From NCBI GenBank assembly GCA_964527315.1, contig CAZGOQ010000012.1, positions 1 through 32,280 of the forward strand: a stretch of 32,280 nucleotides of DNA. The letters run 5' to 3'. Positions 25,385 through 32,280 of this stretch are shown here, in pieces. Source of the stretch: HGM13006 sp964527315 (GTDB lineage Bacteria; Bacillota; Clostridia; Oscillospirales; Oscillospiraceae). The first letter of the stretch is position 1; each line of letters opens with the position of its first letter. The notes beneath the pieces are model-generated. The model made no database searches. It worked only from the letters and a program-made list of their open reading frames with translations, and was not told where the DNA came from. Both the position numbers and the translations under genes were made by a program.

Positions 25385-25421
25385 ATCTTCCGCCTTCCTT
25401 TCGCAGCGGTTTGATAGCAAA

Positions 25422-25456
25422 ACCGCGCAGCGGGATTATATTCACCACTGCGCGGT
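25422..25456 (-). promoter_or_regulatory. Inter-gene hairpin between oppA and oppB
   Basis: Perfect 9-base arms accgcgcag / ctgcgcggt with a 17-base loop, followed on the minus strand by TTTTGCT. Placed just after the oppA stop codon. Such structures in ABC operons commonly stabilise the binding-protein mRNA or cause partial termination, giving more binding protein than permease. Confidence 0.65.
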
Positions 25457-25478
25457 CTTCGCTTCATAGGAATATTGA

Positions 25479-27173
25479 TTAACCCTTAGTGGCGTTTTTG
25501 AACACACGGTTCAAAGCACAGGGATGGAACTCAACGCCCTTGACATCGGTAGATATCATGCAGGCGTCAGCCTTGGTGTAAACAGGCGCGATCACCGCCT
25601 CTTCCATGATGATCTGCTCTGCGTCATACAGTGCGCTCCAGCGGCCCTCGGGATCGGTGCAGAGGTCGCCGGTGGTGCAGTTTTCGATGATTGCATCATA
25701 CTCGCTGTTGCTCCAGAGGCCATAGTTGTTGGAGCAATCAGTGACCCACATATTCAGGTATGTCATAGGATCGGCATAGTCAGGACCCCAGCGGGTCAGG
25801 CAGACCTCATAATTGCCGTTCTGGATATCCTCCACACGCTGCTTTTTGGGTTCGACCTTGATGTTCAGGGTCAGGCCGGGCAGTGTACTCTCCAGCTGCT
25901 CCTTAATCACAGCCGCAACATTCTGGGTCTCCGTCTGATCCTCGCAGAGGAATTCAAAGGTAAATTCGGTCTGTCCCAACTCTTCGCAGGCCTTGTCATA
26001 GCACTCCTTGGCGAAATCCGCGTTAAAGGAGCAGTAATCAGAGAATTTGCTCTGATCGGCGGAGAAGTCGGAGCCGTCGGGGCCAGTAGCAAACTGAGGC
26101 GGAACCGCAGTAAATGTAGCAACCGAACCATCCTTCACTACATCAGTTACAATGGCCTCGCGATCCAGCGCGTTGGTAATCGCCATACGCATATTGACGT
26201 TATTCAGCGCCTCCACATCATGGCTGTTCATGGTCAGATACCACAAATAGCCGGCGCCATGAACCTCAAAAGAGGGATCGTCCTTGACCTGATCCACCTG
26301 ATCACCGGACAGCTTCATGATATCCAGATCGCCGGACTGATAACTCATCAGTGCCTGCTGAGAATCCTTGATGACCTGATAGTTCAGACCGCTGAGGGAA
26401 ACGGAATCGGCATTGTAGTAATCAGGGTTTTTCTTCAGGGAGAAACTCAGCGCAGCAGGCTCATAGTTCTCAAGAATGAACGCGCCGTTGGATAACACCG
26501 TCTCGGGGCTGGTGCCGAAGGTGCCTTCCGCCAGAGAGTTAAAGAAAGCCTCGTTGATGGGGTAGAACGTGGGGAAGTACATCAGGGACAGGAAGTAGGA
26601 AACGGGAACATTCAGCTGAACCTCCAGCGTCTTGTCGTCCACAGCCTTGACGCCCAACTCCTCTACGCTCTTTTCTCCGCTGATAATCTCAGCCGCGTTG
26701 ACCACCTGGCCGATGTCGCTGAGCATATAGGAATACTCAGAAGCCAGCTCGGGATCGACTGCACGGCGCCAGCCAAAGACGAAGTCGTCTGCGGTAACCG
26801 GATCGCCGTTGGACCACTTGGCGTCCTCACGGAGATGGAAGGTGTAGGTCTTGCCGTCCTCAGAAAGGTCATAACTCTCGGCGATCGCAGGAATGGCGCC
26901 GCCTTCCGCGTCCATCTGCATCAGGCCGTCGGTGTAATCCGCGATGACCTCGAAGGAAGTGCCGTCAGTGGCTTCCTGAGGATCCAGAGAAGCAACCTCG
27001 ACCTCGACCATAACATTCAAATAACCATTGCCGCCGGAGGAACCCTCCGCGGATGTTGTTGCCTCAGCGCCGGAAGCAGCGTTGGAACCGGAGGTAGACG
27101 CAGCGGTATCGCCGCAGGCCACACAGCACAGAACCATGGCCGCCGCCAGCAGAAGTGCAAGCAGCTTTTTCAT
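25479..27173 (-). CDS. oppA: Peptide ABC transporter substrate-binding lipoprotein, OppA type
   Basis: 564-residue extracytoplasmic solute-binding protein of family 5. The signal peptide (KKLLALLLAAAMVLCCVACG) ends at a lipobox-like VAC, so Cys20 is the likely lipidated residue anchoring it to the membrane; a Ser/Ala/Gly linker follows. The body has the OppA-type block GKTYTFHLREDAKWSNGDPV followed by TADDFVFGWRRAVDP around residues 105-140, a signature of oligopeptide binders, and the late RWGPDYADPMTYLNMW. Ligand length and sequence preference cannot be predicted. GGAG lies 8 bases before the ATG, and a perfect consensus promoter lies about 90 bases upstream. First gene of the opp operon. 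Confidence 0.95.
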   Translation of the reverse strand: MKKLLALLLAAAMVLCCVACGDTAASTSGSNAASGAEATTSAEGSSGGNGYLNVMVEVEVASLDPQEATDGTSFEVIADYTDGLMQMDAEGGAIPAIAESYDLSEDGKTYTFHLREDAKWSNGDPVTADDFVFGWRRAVDPELASEYSYMLSDIGQVVNAAEIISGEKSVEELGVKAVDDKTLEVQLNVPVSYFLSLMYFPTFYPINEAFFNSLAEGTFGTSPETVLSNGAFILENYEPAALSFSLKKNPDYYNADSVSLSGLNYQVIKDSQQALMSYQSGDLDIMKLSGDQVDQVKDDPSFEVHGAGYLWYLTMNSHDVEALNNVNMRMAITNALDREAIVTDVVKDGSVATFTAVPPQFATGPDGSDFSADQSKFSDYCSFNADFAKECYDKACEELGQTEFTFEFLCEDQTETQNVAAVIKEQLESTLPGLTLNIKVEPKKQRVEDIQNGNYEVCLTRWGPDYADPMTYLNMWVTDCSNNYGLWSNSEYDAIIENCTTGDLCTDPEGRWSALYDAEQIIMEEAVIAPVYTKADACMISTDVKGVEFHPCALNRVFKNATKG

Positions 27174-27260
27174 GTGTGTCTCTCCTTTTCAATTTTGTTT
27201 GTACCAATCACGTCCTCTGTGGAAAAACAGATGAATACACAGTATGGACATAATAAAAGT

Positions 27261-27289
27261 ATTATACGCAATAATGCACCCTGTGTCAA
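27261..27289 (-). promoter_or_regulatory. Perfect consensus sigma-A promoter of the opp operon
   Basis: Minus-strand -35 TTGACA (27284-27289), exactly 17-base spacer and -10 TATAAT (27261-27266): 12 of 12 consensus positions. The leader to the oppA ATG is roughly 80 bases and shows no riboswitch-like structure. Confidence 0.93.
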
Positions 27290-27334
27290 CTACTAACCTG
27301 ACGATAAATTTCCCGCTTTCATTATGTTCTTTTG

Positions 27335-27356
27335 TTAAACTTTACAATTTGTTTAA
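27335..27356. promoter_or_regulatory. Possible operator: inverted repeat upstream of the opp promoter
   Basis: TTAAAC (27335-27340) and GTTTAA (27351-27356) form an inverted repeat with a 10-base AT-rich spacer, centred about 57 bases upstream of the opp -35. The region 27290-27449 is otherwise AT-rich and holds no credible gene. A regulator site is only a suggestion. Confidence 0.3.
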
Positions 27357-27449
27357 AAATAATTCGTCTGCTTGCATCGAAAAGCCATAAATACAAAAGA
27401 TGATACGCAAGAATAATCAGATGTATGCGCAACCATGAATGTTGATTTC

Positions 27450-27493
27450 AAAACGATACGCTGATCCCCAACGAACCAGCGTATCGTTTTTTT
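27450..27493. terminator. Strong bidirectional terminator
   Basis: Perfect 14-base arms aaaacgatacgctg (27450-27463) and cagcgtatcgtttt (27477-27490) with a 13-base loop. Read on plus it ends in seven Ts (27487-27493) and then AT-rich DNA; on minus it ends in TTTTGAAAT. On the minus strand it closes the ene-reductase transcript about 70 bases after the stop; the better U-tract faces plus, where no gene is visible upstream. Confidence 0.88.
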
Positions 27494-27504
27494 ATATTTA
27501 CATA

Positions 27505-27529
27505 TTTACAGGATGTCCATAGCGGCGCA
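27505..27529 (-). repeat. Direct repeat, downstream copy of the ene-reductase gene end
   Basis: Bases 27505-27529 are identical to 27562-27586 (25 bases). On the minus strand both read GCCGCTATGGACATCCTG followed by TAA, the last codons of the ene-reductase. The copies are 57 bases apart, exactly 19 codons, so this copy is in frame behind the stop codon. It looks like a tandem duplication scar or the remnant of a second, related gene. Confidence 0.85.
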
Positions 27530-27561
27530 CGACTGACCGGGAGTGCGCCCGGAGCACTTCT

Positions 27562-27586
27562 TTTACAGGATGTCCATAGCGGCGCA
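27562..27586 (-). repeat. Direct repeat, copy inside the ene-reductase gene end
   Basis: Partner of the repeat at 27505-27529; encodes the C-terminal CAAMDIL and stop of the ene-reductase. The bases on both sides differ between the copies, so the repeat unit is exactly 25 bases. Confidence 0.85.
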
Positions 27587-29539
27587 GAAGCCCTCATAGG
27601 TAGCCTGCTTGACCGTTCTGGCCCGGACTGCGTCTCCGGTGACCACAAACCAGGGGCATACGCCCTCCAGGCGCTTCACAATATCATCATTGGACCGGTT
27701 GCCGCAGCAGTAGTAGACAATATCCGCTTCCGCAAACTGCTCCTTGCCGTCCTTATTCAGGAACCCGACCCCATCGGGGGTGATCTCCCTGGTAGTGACG
27801 GAGCAGTTCAGGATCATATTCGCCTTTTCCATCCGGGGCAGCAGGGCCGCCCGCTGGGAGGGATAGGAGTCCTTGCACATTTCATCCCGCATTTCAAGGA
27901 TCTGTACCCTGGCGCCGCATTTGCTGGCAAAGAAGTAGCCGCTTTCGCAGCCAATGGCGCCGCCGCCAATGATGACGACTTTCTTGCCCCGGAGTTTTTC
28001 GATATCCCTATAGGCTTCTACCGCGTGCCGGGCGTGTTCTACGCCGGGAATCGGCGGCACAAGAGGGTGGGAACCAACGGCGCAGATCACCGCGTCGGGC
28101 GCCATGAGTTCGATCATTTCCCTGGTGGCCTCGGTATTCAGCAGAATACGGACGCCGTTATACTTACACCGAGCAATCAGGCTGTCCCGGAAGCGGAGCA
28201 GGGACTCCTTGTCGGTGTCCACCTCAGTGAACCACAAAAGACCGCCCAGCTTATTTTCCTTCTCCACCAGAGTCACATCATGGCCCCGCTCCGCAGCGGT
28301 CAGGGCCGCATACATACCGGAGACGCCGCCGCCGATGACCAAAACCTTCCGCTTGCCCCTGGGCTTGGGCGCGTTCCGCCAGCGAAGCTCCCGCTGGCCC
28401 CAGGGATTGACGGCGCAGTGCCACAACTCAGGGATGGGCCGGGCGCCGGGATCAGAGGCCAGAGGATTAAAACAGGAACAGCGCAGGCAGGGCGCGATCT
28501 GATCCTCATGTCCCATCAGGGTCTTATTGACAAATTCGGGATCCGCAAACTGCTGACGGCCCATGGCCACAAAGTCGCACTTGCCGGAAGCCAGCGCTTC
28601 CTCGATCTGGTCGGGAGAATTGAAACCGCCCACCGCCGTAACCGGCACATGGACCGCTTTTTTGATGGCTTCCGCCAGATCCAGATTGCAGCCGTGTTTG
28701 TCGAACATGGAGGAAAACGCCTTGGTATTGACATGATCCTGATATGTACCAGAGGTCACATGGATAATATCCACATAATCCTGTATAATCTTTGCAAATT
28801 CCACGCCGTCCTCAATGGTCATTCCGCCCTCCATGCGCTCAGATCCGGAGAGCCGATATTCAATAAGGAAATCGTCGCCGCAGACCTCTTTGATCTTCTT
28901 GCAGACCATAATGGGGAACCGGGCGCGGTTTTCCATAGAACCGCCGTACTCGTCGGTACGGTGGTTGAACAGAGGCGAAATAAACTGGTTGAGCAGCCAG
29001 CCGTGGCCGCCATGAAGGTTTACCATCTGGAAACCAAGGGCCTTGCAGTTCCAGGCCGCTTCCGCCCACTGATTGGCAGTCTCCTCCATCATCTCCACAG
29101 TCATTTCTTCAACCTGTACGCCATCATCACGCACATAGGCGGAAGGGCCGATGGGGTTCCGGCCGCTGGAAATGGTATCCGGATGGTTCATGGCTCCCAC
29201 ATGATTGAGCTGAATGGACGCCACCGCGCCATGCGCCTTGATGGCCTCGGTCAGCGTCATAATGGACTCCATATGGAAAGTGGTCATAGGCTTCTCCCAA
29301 ACGTTAAGCCCGTGCTCATGCCGCCAGGCCCGGTCATGGTCGATGAAGGATTCCGTGACCGTCACCAGCGCAAAACCGCCCCGGGATTTGGTCTCATAAA
29401 CGTCGATGCCCTCGGGGGTAGGATAGCCGTGGTCTACGATCCGGTTGGTGGTAATAGGAGAACAGAAGACACGGTTTTTGAAAGTGACGCCCTTAATGGT
29501 CATGGGCGTAAACATATGGGGATATTTTGTGCAGGTCAT
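27563..29539 (-). CDS. FAD/FMN/Fe-S ene-reductase (Old Yellow Enzyme / 2-enoate reductase / BaiCD-like)
   Basis: 658-residue two-part oxidoreductase of the 2,4-dienoyl-CoA/2-enoate reductase family, which reduces activated C=C bonds with NAD(P)H. Residues ~1-345 are an FMN TIM barrel (the GGHGWLLNQFISPLFNHRTD family signature at 177-196, followed by EYGGSMENR). Cys351, Cys354, Cys356 and Cys375 are the likely 4Fe-4S ligands; the spacing C-x2-C-x-C-x18-C differs from the usual C-x2-C-x3-C-x11-C. Residues ~398-658 carry FAD and NAD dinucleotide folds (VIGGGVSGMYAA at 401-412, VIIGGGAIGCESGY at 522-535). Relatives act on cinnamates, bile-acid enones, flavones and steroids; the substrate here is unknown. 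AAGGA lies 8 bases before the ATG. Divergent from the GH2 gene. Confidence 0.9.
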   Translation of the reverse strand: MTCTKYPHMFTPMTIKGVTFKNRVFCSPITTNRIVDHGYPTPEGIDVYETKSRGGFALVTVTESFIDHDRAWRHEHGLNVWEKPMTTFHMESIMTLTEAIKAHGAVASIQLNHVGAMNHPDTISSGRNPIGPSAYVRDDGVQVEEMTVEMMEETANQWAEAAWNCKALGFQMVNLHGGHGWLLNQFISPLFNHRTDEYGGSMENRARFPIMVCKKIKEVCGDDFLIEYRLSGSERMEGGMTIEDGVEFAKIIQDYVDIIHVTSGTYQDHVNTKAFSSMFDKHGCNLDLAEAIKKAVHVPVTAVGGFNSPDQIEEALASGKCDFVAMGRQQFADPEFVNKTLMGHEDQIAPCLRCSCFNPLASDPGARPIPELWHCAVNPWGQRELRWRNAPKPRGKRKVLVIGGGVSGMYAALTAAERGHDVTLVEKENKLGGLLWFTEVDTDKESLLRFRDSLIARCKYNGVRILLNTEATREMIELMAPDAVICAVGSHPLVPPIPGVEHARHAVEAYRDIEKLRGKKVVIIGGGAIGCESGYFFASKCGARVQILEMRDEMCKDSYPSQRAALLPRMEKANMILNCSVTTREITPDGVGFLNKDGKEQFAEADIVYYCCGNRSNDDIVKRLEGVCPWFVVTGDAVRARTVKQATYEGFCAAMDIL

Positions 29540-29581
29540 TGATTACATCCTTTCTATCTTTCTCTCAATTATGGTATTTGC

Positions 29582-29610
29582 ACTATAGCATACTTTTTTC
29601 CATTTTGGAA
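29582..29610 (-). promoter_or_regulatory. Putative promoter of the ene-reductase gene with overlapping palindrome
   Basis: Minus-strand -10 TATAGT (29582-29587) and a weak -35 TTCCAA (29605-29610) with a 17-base spacer, ~40 bases from the ATG. The -35 lies within an inverted repeat TTCCA-TTT-TGGAA (29598-29610) that could be an operator. The -10 is reasonable, the -35 is poor, which would suit an activated or regulated promoter. Confidence 0.5.
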
Positions 29611-29674
29611 GAAGGCACTGTAAAGTCATCTGCTTTCCCAAAGGTAACTGCCAATTCCGCTCGTTCAGAACCAC

Positions 29675-29703
29675 TTGCCTTTTTCCGGCTCCTCCAGTAT
29701 AAT
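29675..29703 (+). promoter_or_regulatory. Sigma-A promoter of the GH2 gene
   Basis: Plus-strand -35 TTGCCT (29675-29680), 17-base spacer, -10 TATAAT (29698-29703), about 70 bases before the chosen GH2 start. The ~90 bases between it and the divergent ene-reductase promoter are available for shared regulation. Confidence 0.75.
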
Positions 29704-29772
29704 GAAAATTGAGAAAAAAGAATGATTACTGCCAAAGCAAGCGAAACTGTATGGAGATCAGGAGGGATTATC

Positions 29773-32133
29773 ATGCAAAGCCTTTGCAATGAATGGGAAT
29801 TCACCACGGCATGGAACGAGGATTTTCTGAACTGGATCACCCCCGCCGAGGCCGTTCGGCTGCCCCACACCTGCCGGGAACTGTCCCTGCACAGCATTGA
29901 CCCTGCAGACTATGAGATGCTTTGCGGCTATCGCAGGGAACTGACGCTTTCCCCGGAATGGGAGGGCAAGCGGCTCTTTCTCCAGTTTGACGGCGCCGCC
30001 CATATCGCCACAGTATATGTCAATGGGCAGCAGGCCGTTACCCATCGCTGCGGGTACACTGCATTCCGTGTAGAGATCACCCCGCTCGCCATCTTTGATC
30101 GGCCCAACCGGATCGCGGTCAAGCTGGACACCTCTGAAAACCCGACGATCCCGCCCTTTGGCTATGTCATCGACTATCTGACCTACGGCGGACTTTACCG
30201 GGAAGTCTGGCTGGATGTGCGGGAACAGGGACGGATCGACGATATCTTCGTATACACACCCGAACTCCACACTGCCCAAATCCAGGTCACTTTGGACGGC
30301 GCTCCGTCGAAAAGCCGGGTGGAGGTTTCCATTCTGGACAGTCTGGGGCAAACAGTCTGGAACGGGACCGCCGCACAGGGCGCAGTCACAGCTTCTGTTC
30401 CCCAGGCCCATCCATGGAACTGCAAGCATCCTGTCCGTTATACCTGCCGGGCCGTTCTTTTGGATGCCGAAGACAGTATTCTGGATGTGCAGGAAACCCT
30501 TTTTGGCTTCCGCACCGCCCAGTTCCGGACAGACGGATTTTATTTAAATGGGGAAAAAGTATTCCTCCGGGGGCTCAACCGCCACCAGTCCTTCCCCTAT
30601 GTGGGCTATGCCGCGCCGGAACGCCTTCAGCGGGAGGATGCCCGCATTTTGCAGGAAGAGCTGGGCTGCAATGCCGTCCGCACCAGCCACTATCCCCAGA
30701 GCCACTGGTTTTTGGACGAATGTGACAGACGCGGCCTGCTGGTATTTACAGAATTGCCCGGCTGGCAGCATATCGGGGACGACGCCTGGAAGGATCAGGC
30801 TGTGGAGAACGTCCGGGAGATGGTACTCCAATACCGAAATCACCCTTCCATTATCCTCTGGGGCGTCCGCATCAACGAAAGTCAGGATGACGATCCGTTT
30901 TATACCCGCACCAACGCCATTGCTCATCAGCTGGATCCCAGCCGCCAGACCTCGGGGGTACGATATCTGGAAAAAAGCCATCTTCTGGAGGACGTCTATG
31001 CCTATAATGATTTTTCCCATACCGGGAAAAACGCCGGGGCCAGAAGAAAGGCCGATGTGACCCCTGATCCGGCAAAAGCGCTGCTGATTTCAGAGTGCAA
31101 CGGCCATATGTTCCCTACCAAGCCTTATGACACCTGGGACCGCCGGCAGGAACAGGCGCTGCGTCATATCCGCGTTCAGAACGCTGCTCTCCGGGAACAC
31201 GCCGGGTGCTTCGGCTGGTGTATGTTCGACTATCCGACCCATAAGGACTTTGGCTCCGGAGACCGCATCTGCTATCACGGCGTCATGGACGCCTTCCGCA
31301 ATCCCAAACTGGCTGCCGCCGCCTACCGGAGTCAGACGGATGCCACGCCGGTGCTGGAGGTGGGTTCCTCCATGGACATCGGAGACTATCCCGGCGGGCA
31401 GATCGGCAAAACCTATGTATTTTCCAACGCCGATGAAATTGCGCTATATAAAAACGGCTTGTTTGTCACCAACCTTTCCAGAAGCCCATGGCGGGATCTC
31501 CCGCATCCCCCCTTTGTGGTGGACGATACCATTGGCACGCTGCTGGAAACTCAGGAGGGGTTTTCGAAAAAAAAAGCTGCGCTGATCCGGGTATGTCTGC
31601 TGGCCGCCGGAACCCAGGGGCTTTCCGGCCTTCCGCTGAAATATAGGCTGAAGCTGCTTTGGTGCATGGTGCGATATCACATGACCTTTGACGATGTTGT
31701 GGCGCTCCATAGCAAATACGTCAGCAACTGGGGCGGCTCCTCCACCGTCTGGCGCTTTGACGCCAAAAAGGAGGGTCAGATAGTCGGCAGCGTGACCCGT
31801 TCCCCCTGCACCCGGCTGCATCTGGAGGTCCTGCCCAGCCATACCGTTCTCACGGAGAAATACAGCTATGACATGGCTGCGGTCCGGGTGCGTATTTTAG
31901 ACGAAAACGGCGCCGCCGCGCCTTATGTGCAGCCTCCGGTGACATTTTCCGTCCAGGGACCGCTGGCGCTGGTCGGCCCCGATGTGGTTACCGCTGAGGG
32001 CGGCGCCTGCGGATGCTATCTCCGGACGTCCGGAACCACCGGACACGCCGCGCTCACTGTTTCCGCGCCCCAGACAGAGCCGGTCACTATGGAATTTGTG
32101 ATCAACACGGAAGCGGAAAACATACGGAACTGA
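29773..32133 (+). CDS. Family 2 glycoside hydrolase (beta-galactosidase/beta-glucuronidase type)
   Basis: 786-residue retaining glycosidase. Order: N-terminal sugar-binding jelly roll (~1-165, with FLQFDGAAHIATVYVNGQ), an immunoglobulin-like domain (~165-260), then the TIM barrel starting at FYLNGEKVFLRGLNRHQSFP. The acid/base is Glu369 in WGVRINESQ and the nucleophile is Glu441 in LLISECNGH. After the barrel come Ig-like domains interrupted by a helical, basic stretch (~599-643). No signal peptide, so it acts in the cytoplasm on imported conjugates. Start 29773 is chosen because AGGAGG lies 7 bases upstream; an ATG at 29722 has only a ~12-base leader and no ribosome site. The sugar (galactose, glucuronic acid, other) is not predictable here. 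Contains a run of nine A at 31567-31575. Confidence 0.92.
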   Translation: MQSLCNEWEFTTAWNEDFLNWITPAEAVRLPHTCRELSLHSIDPADYEMLCGYRRELTLSPEWEGKRLFLQFDGAAHIATVYVNGQQAVTHRCGYTAFRVEITPLAIFDRPNRIAVKLDTSENPTIPPFGYVIDYLTYGGLYREVWLDVREQGRIDDIFVYTPELHTAQIQVTLDGAPSKSRVEVSILDSLGQTVWNGTAAQGAVTASVPQAHPWNCKHPVRYTCRAVLLDAEDSILDVQETLFGFRTAQFRTDGFYLNGEKVFLRGLNRHQSFPYVGYAAPERLQREDARILQEELGCNAVRTSHYPQSHWFLDECDRRGLLVFTELPGWQHIGDDAWKDQAVENVREMVLQYRNHPSIILWGVRINESQDDDPFYTRTNAIAHQLDPSRQTSGVRYLEKSHLLEDVYAYNDFSHTGKNAGARRKADVTPDPAKALLISECNGHMFPTKPYDTWDRRQEQALRHIRVQNAALREHAGCFGWCMFDYPTHKDFGSGDRICYHGVMDAFRNPKLAAAAYRSQTDATPVLEVGSSMDIGDYPGGQIGKTYVFSNADEIALYKNGLFVTNLSRSPWRDLPHPPFVVDDTIGTLLETQEGFSKKKAALIRVCLLAAGTQGLSGLPLKYRLKLLWCMVRYHMTFDDVVALHSKYVSNWGGSSTVWRFDAKKEGQIVGSVTRSPCTRLHLEVLPSHTVLTEKYSYDMAAVRVRILDENGAAAPYVQPPVTFSVQGPLALVGPDVVTAEGGACGCYLRTSGTTGHAALTVSAPQTEPVTMEFVINTEAENIRN

Positions 32134-32136
32134 CCG

Positions 32137-32159
32137 ACCGGCAAAAAAACGTTGCCGGT
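32137..32159 (+). repeat. Inverted repeat 1 after the GH2 gene
   Basis: Perfect 7-base arms accggca / tgccggt with a 9-base A-rich loop, beginning 4 bases after the GH2 stop codon. No U-tract follows, so it is not a terminator by itself. Confidence 0.6.
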
Positions 32160-32179
32160 AAACGGTTGGCCATCAAACA

Positions 32180-32225
32180 GGTTACAAGAAGTAACCGCCT
32201 GGTTTGGAACCCAGGCGGTTACTTC
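32180..32225 (+). repeat. Inverted repeat 2 after the GH2 gene, with two alternative foldings
   Basis: Main hairpin: perfect 15-base arms 32188-32202 and 32211-32225 with an 8-base loop. GGTTAC at 32180-32185 can instead pair with GTAACC at 32191-32196, which is part of the left arm, so two mutually exclusive structures exist. No U-tract follows; function unknown. Confidence 0.7.
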
Positions 32226-32241
32226 TCAGCCTGTCAAAGAA

Positions 32242-32277
32242 CCCTGGTTTTCAGGGAGCGAAAACCAGGGATTTTTT
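32242..32277 (+). terminator. Intrinsic terminator of the GH2 transcript
   Basis: Perfect 10-base arms ccctggtttt (32242-32251) and aaaaccaggg (32261-32270) with a 9-base loop, followed by ATTTTTT. Classic rho-independent terminator on the plus strand, third of three consecutive hairpins. Confidence 0.9.
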
Positions 32278-32280
32278 ATG

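Noticed and set aside
25524..26495. Plus-strand open frame (323 codons) opposite oppA
   Set aside because: Antisense to a well-supported binding-protein gene; no independent evidence.
27448..27648. Short minus-strand frame crossing the end of the ene-reductase gene
   Set aside because: Its frame passes through the direct repeat and the terminator and overlaps the real gene; it is a by-product of the duplication.
28025..29542. Long open frame on plus strand (505 codons) opposite the ene-reductase
   Set aside because: It lies wholly antisense to a gene with full family signatures; the translation has no recognisable domain. GC-rich third positions explain the absence of stops.
1..32280. CRISPR arrays, tRNA or rRNA genes, IS elements, prophage or toxin-antitoxin genes
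   Set aside because: No regularly spaced repeats, cloverleaf sequences, transposase frames or phage-like genes were found; the only long direct repeat is the 25-base pair near 27.5 kb.

Overview
The window is a 32 kb piece of a Gram-positive, moderately GC-rich Firmicutes (Clostridia) chromosome. The evidence is the gene complement and order (rsfS, a NadD-YqeK fusion, yhbY, rph, smc-ftsY, plsX-rnc, trmFO-topA-dprA), consensus sigma-A promoters, AGGAGG-type ribosome binding sites, an SLH-domain surface protein and Gram-positive Opp transport genes. A gut Oscillospiraceae-like anaerobe fits best (inference: the ene-reductase and family 2 glycosidase pair, FNT channel and overall style). No rRNA, tRNA, CRISPR array, IS element or prophage gene is visible.

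Bases 1-19.8 kb are almost entirely minus-strand housekeeping genes. In transcription order: a membrane protein of unknown function, KtrB-KtrA potassium uptake, a SpoU-type RNA methyltransferase, DprA, TopA, TrmFO, PlsX and RNase III, closed by a hairpin terminator at 9534-9569. A second unit starts at a strong sigma-A promoter (9484-9512) and carries smc, ftsY, rph, rdgB, yhbY, nadD-yqeK, rsfS and leuS, which runs off the left edge. Many junctions overlap by 4-11 bases, so translation is probably coupled.

Bases 19.8-27.3 kb, also minus strand, hold a formate/nitrite-type channel, a small secreted SLH protein and a complete peptide ABC importer (oppA-B-C-D-F order). The importer is driven by a perfect consensus promoter (27261-27289), has a hairpin between oppA and oppB, and ends at a terminator after oppF.

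Bases 27.3-32.3 kb are the accessory part. A two-domain flavin/Fe-S ene-reductase (minus) and a cytoplasmic GH2 glycosidase (plus) diverge from a shared ~230 bp promoter region. This suggests coordinated deconjugation and reduction of a glycoconjugate such as a plant phenolic or steroid, but the substrate is not readable from sequence. Just past the ene-reductase stop codon, its last codons are repeated in frame 57 bases downstream, followed by a strong bidirectional terminator. The GH2 gene is followed by three consecutive hairpins, the last a classic terminator.

No clearly new defence or mobile system was found. The most unusual items are the ene-reductase/GH2 pair with its atypical cysteine spacing, the duplicated gene end, the multi-hairpin trailer, the plus-facing terminator with no visible plus-strand gene, and the orphan membrane protein upstream of ktrB.
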